Source of the DNA: Shinella sp. PSBB067
Lineage (GTDB): Bacteria; Pseudomonadota; Alphaproteobacteria; Rhizobiales; Rhizobiaceae
Assembly (NCBI RefSeq): GCF_016839145.1
Contig: NZ_CP069304.1
Span: 620,001-684,000 of the forward strand
Direction: 5' to 3'
DNA: 64,000 nt
The translations under genes were made by a program, and so were the position numbers. Below, in pieces: positions 42,001 through 50,761 of the stretch (position 1 is the stretch's first letter; each line of letters starts with the position of its first letter). The notes beneath the pieces are model-generated. The model had not been told where the DNA came from, did no database searches, and worked only from the letters and a program-made list of their open reading frames with translations.

Positions 42001-45000
42001 GCCGGCCTGACGACCGATCCCGCCGTGATCGGCTTCCGCCGCTACAAGGCATCCGCCGTGCAACTGGACATGGTGACGAACAGGGCCGGCTGGCACGATC
42101 CGCAGGCGCGCATCAACGTGCTGACCGAACGCTCGCGCCTCTACAAGGGCGAGATCGGCGAGAAGCGCATTTCGCCGCTGATCAGCGCCAGCGAGCAGCC
42201 GTTCTTCTTCCGGGCGCTTTCCGGCGAATGCATCGAGTTCCGGCACACGAACGAACTGCCGAAGGAACTGGCGCTCGACGATTTCCAGGTCAAGACGCCG
42301 ACGGACACGATCGGCCAGCACATCCATCTCGTGAAGTTCGACGTGACCTCGTCCGACGGTTCGGGCAACGGCTTCAACTACGAGGACGGCACCTTCGCAC
42401 CGGACGAGATCGCAAGCCGCATCTGCGCCGCCAAGAACGCGGGCATGGCGACCTATCCGCAAGGCGATGCCGCCGCGCCGCGCCTGCGCGAATATCCGGG
42501 GCTGTGCCGGAACGAGGCTGCGGCGGGCAAGCCCCCCCATTGGGTGGTGGACAGGCAGGAGATCTGGCGGCTTTCCATAGAGGAGGGCAACCAGCGCCGC
42601 CTGTTCCAGACGACGACCCAGCGCTGGTTCGCCGATCCGCTGCTCTCGCCCGTCCGCCGGAAGGGCGACGGCGGCACGAAGGCGGACGGAAGCAGCGCCA
42701 ACAAGGATAACGACTTCGTCGACCGCACCCTTCGCACCGTCTTCAGCCACGATCACTTCGGCCCCTCCTCGATCCAGCAGCACGGCTTCTACACGGCGCT
42801 GCTGATCGAGCCGCAGGGGTCGCAGACCTGCGAGGTCGACGGCAAGGACTGCACCAGCCCGCGCGTCGACCGCCGGCTGATCGATGCCGGGCCGATCGAT
42901 GTCGGCAGGGACAAGATCGTCGTCGACTTCGACACGCTGGACGACGTGTCCAGCCGGGAATTCGCCCTCGCCATCGCCGATTTCGCGACGCTCTACGACC
43001 CGAGCGACACGATGGCGAAGGAGACGCTGCTTGCCGCCTTCCCCGACAGGAAGTCCGACAGCACCAGGCCAGAGGCCGCGCTGGAGGAGCCGAAGCTCGC
43101 GAAGGGCATGGCGACGCTCTATTGCGAGGCGAAATACGCCCTTCTCGGCCAGACCGGCAACATGAACGAATATTGCGGCTCGGGTCTGAAGCAGAAAAAG
43201 GACGCGGTCTTCGCCGTGCCGGGCAACGTTTCGCCGGCCTGGCTTGCCGCCGCCATGCCGCGCGACACGCAGTCCCATTCCGAGGACCTCTTCCCCGGCC
43301 TGATCACGGCTACGGACGTGGAGGGCCTGCGCGCCTATCTGACCGCCTACCGCCAGAAGGCGGCGGGCAATGATAGCAGCGGCGTGATGGCCCGGCCGGT
43401 CGCGGCCGTGAAGCGGCCGGAGAGCATCTCGGTCGATCACCACGACCCCTATCTCGTGAACTATCGCGGCGAGCCCATCCCGCTGCGCATCGGCACGGAC
43501 ACCGCGCGAAAATGCCAGTTCAAGGACGATACGCCCGAGAAATGGGTCGGAAAGCTCGAAGCGGGCATTTCGGGCAGCGATTCCTGCAGCATCGCCGTGC
43601 AGAAGAAGGGGGGCGAGGGGGATCTCGCCAATGTCTTCCTCTCGGCCTATCACAACGACCCCGTCACCCACATCATGAAGACGATGACCGGCGACCATGT
43701 GCTGTTCAGGCTCATCCAGGGCGCGCAGGAGGTCCAGCATACGTTCACCCTCGAAGGCTACACCTGGCCGCGCAACATCGACCAGCGCTTCCCCTCCGCC
43801 GCCTGGCCGCATGGCGAGACCGCGCCGCGCGCGACGCTGACGCAGAAATGCGACGACGCGACCTTCCTTGCCGGCGGCAACGCGATGCGGCTGATCGATG
43901 CCGGCCATGCGGACGAATATTTCTACTGGCTGCGCAACGGCGCGGCGGGCTTGCCCGATTCGGTCGATTTCTGGGAAGCGGCCGAACAGGGCATGGCGTC
44001 CTGCTTCAACCGCGAGGGCCGCGTCAGCGCACAGGAAGTCGGGATCTCCGAGCATTTCGAGTTCAGCGGCACCTATCGCAACGACGTCAACACGGAGCGC
44101 TTCGGAGCGACGGACCCATTGGCGAACGCCGCCGACCTTCCCTCCGACACGTTGCAGCATTTCGGCTCGCAGGACGCGCTGTGGAACGGCGCCTGGAGCC
44201 TGCTGCGAACCTATCCCAGGGCCAGCAAGGAGATCGCCGGCATCGCGCAGGTGCAGGCAAAGGCGGAAGCGCTGAAGCGCAAGCTCGGCGATTCCGCGAA
44301 GAACAGGTTCCCGGAGGGCGTCGAGGCCGAACGGGCGGGCGCCTTCGCCAACACCCAGCCGGCGGCCTGCCGCTACGAGGCGCCGGTGGTCCATGCCGCC
44401 GTGGTGGCCATCGAGACGCGGACCGTCTTCGGCCCGGACGCCTCGGTCGGCGATACGGGCGTCGCCTATGGCGAGGGCCTGTACGACCGGAACGGCCTGT
44501 TCCTGGCGCAGGTCGATCCGATGGCGGTCGCCAACCGTAAGCCGGCCGGTATCGCCTGGCCGGACTATCTCGAAAGTCCCGATGCCTGGCGGAACATCAG
44601 GCTGGAGACGGTGGTGAAGGCCGTCAGGGCCGCCTATGCGCATCCCGAACCGCTCGTCCTGCCCGTGAAAGCCGGCGATTGCGTCGTGCTGACGGTCATC
44701 AACGCGCTGCGCGACCATACGGGCGTCAAGGGCCTGATAGACGATCTCGGCGATGCGCGGATGCCGGCCATCACCGCCCTCAACACCGAGCCCGAATGGG
44801 CGACCCGCAACACGGAGGAGGAACTCGGCCCCTGGCATTTCAAGTACGAAGACGGCGCGAATGTCCGGCCGTCCTCGCGCCTTGCCCTGATGCTGCCGCT
44901 GCCGACCCTGAGCTATACCAATGCGATCGCCCGGCCGTTCGGCGTCAATGCGACGGGCGCGCTTGCCGGACTTGCCGCCGGCGGCACGACGCTGACCATG

Positions 45001-46320
45001 GACGAGGCCGGCACCGGCACCAGCCGGACGGCGCAGATCGAGCAGATCTCGTTCTATGCCGGCCGGGCGGCGGCGAAGTCCAACGAGGACCTGACGACCG
45101 TCACGTCCGACGAGAACCATGCCGAGGATTTCGTCACCGCGCTGAATGCGGCGCTGGCTGGCGCCTTGCCGGGCCGTACCGTCGCCAGGCTGAGCGGCAT
45201 CGACCCTGCCGACGGAGGCGCCTTCGTCTTCGCTGGGCGCCGCTACAAGGTGAGCGTGACGCTCAGCGACGACAGCGTGGCCGACCTTGCGGACCTTGCG
45301 GCGGCAAATGCCCCCGCCCGGCCGGCGGTCGACCGCCTGTGGCGGTCCTATGCGCGGCTCAGCCTCAGCGAGAAGATCAATTTCATGCCCTATGCCTATG
45401 GCGCGCTGCCCCTCAAGAGCATGGGTGACGTCATCGGCCACCCGACGCACGGGCTGGTCGGCGCGGTGGATGTCCTGCCCGCGGGCGCGGCGGTCGGCGG
45501 CGAGACCCGCAGCGAGATCGGCCGCCTGACCTTCGAGCGCGATCTTTGCGACGATGCGACGCCGTCCAGCCGCGGCCAGGACTGCAAGGTCCTGGTCACG
45601 CGGCCGGTGGTCGGCCGGAGCGGCCGCGTGAACCCGTTCGGCGCCTTGCGCATCTCCACCAGGGACCCGCAAGGGGGCGTGCATGACATACGGTCCTTCA
45701 CGCTGTTCTGGCAGGACGGCCTGAACCTGCGCGACCGCTCCACCGCCGATACCTTCGCGGCGCGCGACGGCAGGCGCCCGCGGCTTGTCAGCGACTGCCG
45801 GATTTGTGACGACACCTACGACTTCGGCGACCAGGGCGTCAGCTATCGCGCCAGCCCCTTCCACATCCGCCTGCGCAAGGAACCGGACAATGCCGGGCTT
45901 CCGCAGGCCGAGCGGCACACCGACCTCAACGCCTACCGGTTCCCCGCCGAGTTCTTCCGCCTCAAGCAGGCCGAGATCGGCGGGAGAGGCGCGCCGCCCG
46001 TGCTGAAGGTGGTGGCGGGCGAGGAGATCGTCGTGCATGTGGTGCATCCGGGCGGGCGCGCGCGCCAGCATGCCTTCGCGATGATCGGCCAGAACTACAA
46101 CGACCTCTTCCCGGGCTTCGGCTTCCCGCGCTCGGCGCTGGTCGCGCCCGGCAAGGCGATCACCGCGTCGCTGACGCGCAAGGCCGTGGTCGGCTGCTAT
46201 CTCTTCCACGACGGGCCGACCTATCTGCAGGCGGGTGGCCTGTGGGGGCTGGTCGATGTCGTCGCCACCGAGAAGGACCTCGACGATCCCGCCAGGACCT
46301 CCTGCGCCCGTGCGCCGTGA
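39082..46320 (+). CDS. Giant exported multicopper oxidase (2412 aa), MofA/McoA/MnxG-like
   Basis: An exported protein of 2412 residues made of several cupredoxin-like domains. After a Sec signal (FVFLAASVATVLIGSAACA), the N-terminal quarter carries H499-x2-H502-x-H504-x-H506 (THVFHLHAHQW), then the type-1/trinuclear motif H572-C-H574-x3-H578-x4-M583 (HCHLYPHFAQGM). The middle carries QHIHLVKFD (H1080, H1082) and SHDHFGPSS (H1223, H1225). Together these are the four histidine motifs of multicopper oxidases. Large proteins of this kind include the manganese oxidases MofA, McoA and MnxG; HDHFGPS-type motifs occur in them. The last domain has H2330, C2372 and H2376, a possible extra copper site. 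GAGGAGG precedes the ATG. It heads an operon with a propeller protein, SCO1-like chaperone and cytochrome c. Manganese, phenol or copper(I) oxidation are candidate activities. Confidence 0.85.
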   Translation: MSRAFVFLAASVATVLIGSAACAQAAGKGGETKGEGTGWCSSIGESRTVCADVVALDQTLVYNRFGSFNPFGMIFALRRDVVPTAEGPEKYDADACGQTDGTETYGAAASLTPGAVRLKDCKRPRPMVLRANAGDVLRIRVQNLLRDSQPRYSEDFCRSAKAEPATGRMWELLGAIRSWVSEGPADRAAHKEADCSTDTAGRRPDAKAGQEPDTDAPATRLLSMAIQGLTLVPSGVEADDRTCLGQRGMAPGAFAVCTYRIDDEGTYFLSSIAAPAGGEGDGGSITHGLFGAVIGEPKGSAWYRSQITAKAFRDLWGAKSTPRHAVRQMRDTFAGLPDGVGGVPILAMAKRVGDGLLEIVHSDLNAIVERDPATRIDGRPQSFREFSVFFHDELKAFYTRNFSELGKFGEGQLAGVRDGFAINYGSSGMGAALLANRKGIGPAANCAECLYEEFFLTSWANGDPALLEQFSDDPSNVHHSYLNDPIVFRNFHAGPKETHVFHLHAHQWFSGNDANRGTYLDSQTVAPQQGFTYDIYGGGMQIYRRGAAGEKGWYETLGSGNRNRTVGDSIFHCHLYPHFAQGMWELWRVHDALEDGTRKLPDGQREAGLSLAEMSKDTRARKRPGSVSASGAWINPAAGAPFYSVGTPTPALVPLPGEAWPLLPTYSGETTVAEVDEGKTPEVTETRAFPGYPYYIGGKPGHRPAQAPLDIARATAGDGVPEGEYLDGGLPRHIVLDAAERKPGVAVPEGFLDAYAPDAVTDLASAETNAALRKREARQTQLVAKMLALGDLTMHLEKAPLKLLPYDGTALEKAAMAFHHNGAGLDLLLADGSKAEYDMTRGGYARAAASGGMLFAVNGGKAKPGAPFADPCAAPDSYRMLVRVPGAGSEPARYMFEDRPLYFTPGAVDQIPAGATPVAARDEEVSNWVKWRRSDDRIAKRPTLYYLDGDQRPTALAGGDLVTVSEVDPFTGEAGLTTDPAVIGFRRYKASAVQLDMVTNRAGWHDPQARINVLTERSRLYKGEIGEKRISPLISASEQPFFFRALSGECIEFRHTNELPKELALDDFQVKTPTDTIGQHIHLVKFDVTSSDGSGNGFNYEDGTFAPDEIASRICAAKNAGMATYPQGDAAAPRLREYPGLCRNEAAAGKPPHWVVDRQEIWRLSIEEGNQRRLFQTTTQRWFADPLLSPVRRKGDGGTKADGSSANKDNDFVDRTLRTVFSHDHFGPSSIQQHGFYTALLIEPQGSQTCEVDGKDCTSPRVDRRLIDAGPIDVGRDKIVVDFDTLDDVSSREFALAIADFATLYDPSDTMAKETLLAAFPDRKSDSTRPEAALEEPKLAKGMATLYCEAKYALLGQTGNMNEYCGSGLKQKKDAVFAVPGNVSPAWLAAAMPRDTQSHSEDLFPGLITATDVEGLRAYLTAYRQKAAGNDSSGVMARPVAAVKRPESISVDHHDPYLVNYRGEPIPLRIGTDTARKCQFKDDTPEKWVGKLEAGISGSDSCSIAVQKKGGEGDLANVFLSAYHNDPVTHIMKTMTGDHVLFRLIQGAQEVQHTFTLEGYTWPRNIDQRFPSAAWPHGETAPRATLTQKCDDATFLAGGNAMRLIDAGHADEYFYWLRNGAAGLPDSVDFWEAAEQGMASCFNREGRVSAQEVGISEHFEFSGTYRNDVNTERFGATDPLANAADLPSDTLQHFGSQDALWNGAWSLLRTYPRASKEIAGIAQVQAKAEALKRKLGDSAKNRFPEGVEAERAGAFANTQPAACRYEAPVVHAAVVAIETRTVFGPDASVGDTGVAYGEGLYDRNGLFLAQVDPMAVANRKPAGIAWPDYLESPDAWRNIRLETVVKAVRAAYAHPEPLVLPVKAGDCVVLTVINALRDHTGVKGLIDDLGDARMPAITALNTEPEWATRNTEEELGPWHFKYEDGANVRPSSRLALMLPLPTLSYTNAIARPFGVNATGALAGLAAGGTTLTMDEAGTGTSRTAQIEQISFYAGRAAAKSNEDLTTVTSDENHAEDFVTALNAALAGALPGRTVARLSGIDPADGGAFVFAGRRYKVSVTLSDDSVADLADLAAANAPARPAVDRLWRSYARLSLSEKINFMPYAYGALPLKSMGDVIGHPTHGLVGAVDVLPAGAAVGGETRSEIGRLTFERDLCDDATPSSRGQDCKVLVTRPVVGRSGRVNPFGALRISTRDPQGGVHDIRSFTLFWQDGLNLRDRSTADTFAARDGRRPRLVSDCRICDDTYDFGDQGVSYRASPFHIRLRKEPDNAGLPQAERHTDLNAYRFPAEFFRLKQAEIGGRGAPPVLKVVAGEEIVVHVVHPGGRARQHAFAMIGQNYNDLFPGFGFPRSALVAPGKAITASLTRKAVVGCYLFHDGPTYLQAGGLWGLVDVVATEKDLDDPARTSCARAP

Positions 46321-46330
46321 GGTGACGAGG

Positions 46331-48184
46331 ATGGTGACGGGCGCCTCGAAACGGGGATCGGTGCTTTGGCCGGGCGTTGCCGCGGTGCTGGCGGCGGCCC
46401 TGCCGGCGACCGGCCAGCCGGCCGACAGCGGGCTGGTGGTCGAAATGACGGTGCGCGACCGTGCGGGGGAGGCGCTGCGCACACCGCGAAGCCGGGAGCC
46501 GTTCCGGCTCGCGCTGAAGATCTCCGATGCGAAGACCGGCCAGCAGCCGACAGGCCTCAGGCCGGCTGCCTGGATCCGCCCCGTGGCGGCGGACAATGCC
46601 TCCTGCACCGACACGGCCCGCGCGCTCAGGGCGACGCGCGGCACGCCGCGCGGCGTCATCGACCTCAACGGCGAATTGATCGGCGTTCTCAACGACGATG
46701 CGAGCTTCGGCGTCGTGGATCGCCGGCTCGACCAGAGCGGGGCGAACATGATCGCCGCCGCGACCTTCGAGCGCCTGCCGGATGCCATCGCCTTCGACCG
46801 GGCGGGCCTGCGCGCGCTCGCGGTCCTGACCGGCGAGGGACGGGTCGATGCAGTCGATCTCCTGACGGGCGAGCGGCGGCTTGTTGCCGGCGACCTCGCC
46901 GCCCCGACGGATGTCAGGGCGAGCGCGGCGGGCAATCTCTGGATCGCGGAGGCCGGCCGCGACACCTTCGTGGAAGTCAAGCCGGACGGCACGGTCGGCG
47001 CCCGCCTTGCGCTTGCGGGCGGACCGGGCGCGGCGAAGAACCGTCTGTTCCTGCGCGAGACCGGCATTCCCAGCCTTATGGGCGCCTATTCCGGCGACGG
47101 CCGGCTTGCCCTGATCGACGACCTGGCGCCCGCCATGGTCTGGAGCGCGGCGGGACCGCCCGTCGCCGATGCCCGTTTCATCGGCAACGGAACCGTCGTC
47201 GTGCTGCCGTCCGGCAGGAAGGCCATGGACATCCGCTATACGGACGATCCGGGCGCGCCGCTCCGCATCCCCATCGGCATCGATGCGACCCGTCTTGCGG
47301 TCAGCGAGGACGGTCGCCTTGCCGTGGCCTACAGCCCGGGCGAGCCGCTCTTCGTCGTCGTCGACCTCGCCACCTCCCGGCTCGTCGAGGCCGGCCACCT
47401 GCAGGAGCGGATGGCCGTAGCGGAGGCCGCGTTCGTCGGCAGCAATCTCTACATTCTCAGCGAGGACGGCGGGGCGGTCGCGATTTTCGAGACAGCGGCG
47501 CTCGGGCGGAAGGATCGCCCTGCGCCGCGCATCGTCGGCCTTGCCCGCGGCCAGCCGCAGGCCGGCGGCGCCGGCACGCGCATCGCGCCGCTCGATGCGT
47601 CCCGCGCGCTGGTCGTCGACCGCGGCGGCGCCATCGGCCTCATCCTCCATGATGCGATGGCCATCGGCAACGTGCCGCCGGAAGACTATGTCCGCCTCAG
47701 CAGCGGCGTGCCGCTCTCCATCGGCGTTATCGACAGGAGCCTTGCCGAGATCGCGCCCGGCCGCTTCGAAACCGTCGCGCGCCTGGAGGCCGGCGGCGAG
47801 CACGAGCTGATCGTCACCACCGGCGTCGGCGGCCTCACCACATGCATCCGCTTCGACGTGGAGGGCGACGGCGCGCGCAACGACCGGGTCTTCACCCTGA
47901 AGGCGTTCCCGCGCGACGGGACCTACAGCGCCGGCCGGCCGGAAACCGTCGATTTCGAGTTGCGCGACGGGGAGGGCCGGGAGATCGCCGTCGCGGGCGC
48001 CCGCTTCCTGGTCTCCAGCCTGCAATCGTCCTGGACGATGCCGGTGGATGCGCGGCGCGGCCGGGACAACCGCCTCGAAGCCGAGATCCGCTTTCCCCAT
48101 CCCGGCCTCTTCTCGATCAGCCCGGTCGACATACCGCAGGCCTTCGATCTGCGGGAGCCGGCGCTCGCACAGGTGTCGCCATGA
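46331..48184 (+). CDS. Exported beta-propeller-like protein (617 aa)
   Basis: A periplasmic or secreted protein with an N-terminal signal (LWPGVAAVLAAALPATG). Its central part is a repeated strand-turn pattern like an NHL/YVTN beta-propeller (VIDLNGELIGVLNDDASFGVVD, LWIAEAGRDTFVEVKPDGT, LAVAYSPGEPLFVVVDLATSR), with a beta-rich C-terminal domain (TFEL-type PETVDFELRDGEGREI). I find no catalytic motif. The ATG at 46331 follows the oxidase stop by 10 bp, with GAGGTG 6 bp upstream. The stop overlaps the SCO gene start (ATGA). Constant cotranscription with the oxidase suggests an assembly, docking or electron-transfer partner. I do not recognise a named family. Confidence 0.78.
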   Translation: MVTGASKRGSVLWPGVAAVLAAALPATGQPADSGLVVEMTVRDRAGEALRTPRSREPFRLALKISDAKTGQQPTGLRPAAWIRPVAADNASCTDTARALRATRGTPRGVIDLNGELIGVLNDDASFGVVDRRLDQSGANMIAAATFERLPDAIAFDRAGLRALAVLTGEGRVDAVDLLTGERRLVAGDLAAPTDVRASAAGNLWIAEAGRDTFVEVKPDGTVGARLALAGGPGAAKNRLFLRETGIPSLMGAYSGDGRLALIDDLAPAMVWSAAGPPVADARFIGNGTVVVLPSGRKAMDIRYTDDPGAPLRIPIGIDATRLAVSEDGRLAVAYSPGEPLFVVVDLATSRLVEAGHLQERMAVAEAAFVGSNLYILSEDGGAVAIFETAALGRKDRPAPRIVGLARGQPQAGGAGTRIAPLDASRALVVDRGGAIGLILHDAMAIGNVPPEDYVRLSSGVPLSIGVIDRSLAEIAPGRFETVARLEAGGEHELIVTTGVGGLTTCIRFDVEGDGARNDRVFTLKAFPRDGTYSAGRPETVDFELRDGEGREIAVAGARFLVSSLQSSWTMPVDARRGRDNRLEAEIRFPHPGLFSISPVDIPQAFDLREPALAQVSP

Positions 48185-48774
48185 ACAGGATCGTCTCCGT
48201 CGCCCTTCCCCTTGCGGTGTTCCTCGGCCTTGCGGCATCGGCGGCGATCGTCGCCGGCCGCGTCCTGCCTGCCCGGCAGGCCGCCACGATGGCGCAGGAG
48301 CCGGTGGACCTTCCCGACGTGCGCCTGACCGACCAGCACGGGCGCGATGCGGCGCTGGTCAGCGAGCTTGCCGGCGACGATCTCCTCGTGGTGACGTTCA
48401 ACTACACGTCCTGCCAGTCCATCTGCGGGGTCGGCAACGCGATCATGCAGGAGCTGGACAGGACCGTCGCGCCGCAGGTGGAGCGGCCCGTCCGTCTCGT
48501 GTCCATAACGATAAACCCGACGGTCGACACGCCGGATATCCTGGCCGGCGCGGCGCGCGAATGGGCGCCGAGCGAGCGCTGGCTCTGGACGACCGGGCGG
48601 CCGAGCGACATCGACAAGGTGCTGCGGCAGGCCAACGCGCGAACGGCCGACATCGAGCTGCACGAGCTCGTCTTCATCGTCGGGGACGGAAGGCGGAAGG
48701 ACTTCCGCCGCATGCCGGTCAACGACGGGACCGTTTCCGGCATCATCGCGGCGCTCGACGGATACGGCCGTTGA
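48181..48774 (+). CDS. SCO1/SenC/PrrC-family copper chaperone
   Basis: A 197-residue thioredoxin-fold protein anchored by an N-terminal membrane helix (residues ~6-27). The copper-binding residues are C78 and C82 (TSCQSIC) and H161 (ELHELVFIV). The spacing fits the family CxxxC plus distal His pattern. SCO proteins deliver copper to Cu(A) sites or act as thiol oxidoreductases. No cytochrome oxidase gene is nearby, so the likely client is the giant multicopper oxidase of the same operon. The start and stop overlap both neighbours (ATGA upstream, TTGA downstream). Confidence 0.88.
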   Translation: MNRIVSVALPLAVFLGLAASAAIVAGRVLPARQAATMAQEPVDLPDVRLTDQHGRDAALVSELAGDDLLVVTFNYTSCQSICGVGNAIMQELDRTVAPQVERPVRLVSITINPTVDTPDILAGAAREWAPSERWLWTTGRPSDIDKVLRQANARTADIELHELVFIVGDGRRKDFRRMPVNDGTVSGIIAALDGYGR

Positions 48775-50075
48775 AAGGGCCCGCTTTTGCCGGCCTGCTG
48801 CTCCTGGTCTGGACGGCGGCTGCCGCCGGCAGCGACCGACCGGATGCCGGCCGCGATCTCTATAACGGCGTGGGCGCGGCGACGGCGACCGTCTCGATGG
48901 GGGGCGCCGCGGCGCTTCCGGCGACGCGGTTCGCCTGCCGCGCCTGCCATGGACGCAATGGCGCGGGCGGCCGCGAGGGCGCGGCCCCGCCGATCCGCGC
49001 AAGCGACCTCTTCCACGCCACCCTTGCCCGCCCGGCCTACGACACCGCCAGCCTGAAGCGCGCCCTGGCGGAGGGACGCGCACCGGACGGGCGCGTCCTT
49101 GCCAGCCTCATGCCGCGCTATGCGATGGACGATGCAACATTCGCCAGCCTTGCGGCCTATCTCGAGCGGCTCGCCGGGCTGCAACGGCGCGGTGTCCATC
49201 CGCGCGCCGTGACCCTTGCCGTCGCCGTTCCGCCCGACAACGCCGCCACCGCCCGCCGCTATGCGGACGCGCTCAGGGCGGCGCTGGACGATCTTCTGGG
49301 CGGCAGGCCGGTTCACGGGCGGACGGTCGGCGTCAGGCTTCTTGCCGGGGACACGGCGGCGATCCTCGAAGGGGCGGAAGACGCGGTCGCCGTCGTCGGT
49401 CTTGCGCCGTCCGCGCGGCTCGACGTCGCGGCGTTCGCCGACCGGCAGGTTCCCGTTCTCTTTCCGCTCTTCCCGCTCGCCGGCGGCGAGGACGCGACGG
49501 TCGTGCGCGGGCTGATGGCGGACCGGCAGGATGCCCTTGCCGCCATCGCCGCCCGCTTGGCATCCGACAAGGTGACGGCCATGACCGCCATCGACGCGCC
49601 GGGATGCGGCGGGCAGGCGGAGAGCTTCGCGCGCCGATACGCCGCGACGGGCGTCCGCTACACGCTGTCGGTCCTGCCGCTCTCCGCAAAGGCGCCGCAC
49701 GATGTGCTGCTGCTTTGCCCGGACCGGCAGGTGGCGCGGCGGGTCCTTCACGGCCTTCCGGCCGGCACGCGCATCTACGGCCTTGCGGGCGAGCTTCTCT
49801 CGTCCGCGGAGGCCGGCCGTCACCATCTGGTCCTCGCCTCGCCCGAAGCCCTGCTCGTTTCCCGCGACAAGAAGGCGAATCTCGTGGATGTCCATGCCGC
49901 GGCAGCCGCCCGCCTCCTCGTTTCCGCATTGAAGAGCGCCGGGCGGAACCTCGACCGGACGGGCCTCGTGGCCGCCGTGGCCGCGGTTTCCGATCCCGAA
50001 CGCCAACTGGACTATGCCGCCGACACCCTGAACGGCACGGCCTTCGTTCCCTTCATCGAGACGAAGCCGCGCTGA
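48771..50075 (+). CDS. Cytochrome c fused to a periplasmic-binding-protein-like domain
   Basis: A 434-residue exported protein. After a signal peptide (AFAGLLLLVWTAAAAG), a mono-haem cytochrome c domain (about 25-140) has CRACH (C56, C59, H60) and a likely axial Met in SLMPRY (M114). The remainder (150-434) alternates helices and strands in the manner of a type I periplasmic binding protein (for example VGLAPSARLDVAAFADRQVPVLFPLFP and LLCPDRQVARRVLHGLPAG), like Leu/Ile/Val receptors. The start is TTG at 48771, overlapping the SCO stop as TTGA; no ATG is available. In mof-type operons a cytochrome c accompanies the oxidase, so it may accept or donate electrons. The binding domain could sense or recruit a substrate. 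The fusion is unusual. Confidence 0.82.
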   Translation: MKGPAFAGLLLLVWTAAAAGSDRPDAGRDLYNGVGAATATVSMGGAAALPATRFACRACHGRNGAGGREGAAPPIRASDLFHATLARPAYDTASLKRALAEGRAPDGRVLASLMPRYAMDDATFASLAAYLERLAGLQRRGVHPRAVTLAVAVPPDNAATARRYADALRAALDDLLGGRPVHGRTVGVRLLAGDTAAILEGAEDAVAVVGLAPSARLDVAAFADRQVPVLFPLFPLAGGEDATVVRGLMADRQDALAAIAARLASDKVTAMTAIDAPGCGGQAESFARRYAATGVRYTLSVLPLSAKAPHDVLLLCPDRQVARRVLHGLPAGTRIYGLAGELLSSAEAGRHHLVLASPEALLVSRDKKANLVDVHAAAAARLLVSALKSAGRNLDRTGLVAAVAAVSDPERQLDYAADTLNGTAFVPFIETKPR

Positions 50076-50106
50076 CCGGCCCGTGCCCGCGCGTGTCTTG
50101 GCGTTC

Positions 50107-50751
50107 CTACCACCAGCTCCGGTTCGAAAGCCCGCACAGGACCTTGTCGAGCTGCGCGATCTCGGTGGCGGAGACCTCGTGCGACCTGTCCGGCAGGATG
50201 TCGCAGTGGAGCCGCGCGCGGGCCCGGGCGAGGGCGGCCGCGGTGTCGGCGAAGGCGGCGACGGGAATCCAGGGGTCCTTGTCGGAGCCGGTCAGGTAGA
50301 CCGGCAGCCGGTCGAGGTCGGCGAAGGGCCGGTCGCAGTCCGGCGTGCCGACGCGGCAGCCGGTCAGGCTGGCCAGGGCGCCGTGCCACGGACCGTGCCG
50401 CATGGCATATTCGACCGCAAGGCAGGCGCCCTGGCTGAAGCCGCCGATGACGAGCGGCCTTGCGTGGTCGTCCATGCCGGGAAGCGCCCCGACCAGTTGC
50501 CGGACATGGCCGATCGCCTGATCGAGCTGCTGCCGCGTTCGATCGGTCAGCACGTCCGTCGCGCGCGCGTCATACCAGCTGTTGCCCCGCGCCCGCGGCA
50601 GCACGAAGCAGACGCCGGGCATCCTCAGCTTTGCGATCACCTGTTCCTGCATGTCCTCCGGCGACTGGGTCCGCCCGTGGATGAAGACGCAGTGCACCAG
50701 AGCCTCCCCGGGGCTCGCGCCGAGGAGGAGCGGCGTGTCGTGGATCGACAT
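50107..50751 (-). CDS. Phospholipase/carboxylesterase-type alpha/beta hydrolase, MhqD-like
   Basis: A 214-residue serine hydrolase with nucleophile elbow GGFSQGACLA, Asp in GSDKDPWIP and His in DRSHEVS. The fold and length match the carboxylesterase/MhqD group. In firmicutes MhqD is encoded beside the ring-cleaving dioxygenase MhqO and helps remove quinone-derived products. Here the dioxygenase gene lies 10 bp upstream in the same direction, so the pair is probably cotranscribed and handles a ring-cleavage product or an ester. It converges on the cytochrome fusion gene. Confidence 0.87.
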   Translation of the reverse strand: MSIHDTPLLLGASPGEALVHCVFIHGRTQSPEDMQEQVIAKLRMPGVCFVLPRARGNSWYDARATDVLTDRTRQQLDQAIGHVRQLVGALPGMDDHARPLVIGGFSQGACLAVEYAMRHGPWHGALASLTGCRVGTPDCDRPFADLDRLPVYLTGSDKDPWIPVAAFADTAAALARARARLHCDILPDRSHEVSATEIAQLDKVLCGLSNRSWW

Positions 50752-50761
50752 GGCGCCAGGC

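Noticed and set aside
38992..47067. An uninterrupted minus-strand reading frame of about 2,690 codons antisense to the giant oxidase
   Set aside because: It is the shadow of strong GC-rich codon usage in the oxidase gene. Its translation is low-complexity (His/Arg/Gly/Ala-rich), has no signal or family motif, and runs across the intergenic start region.
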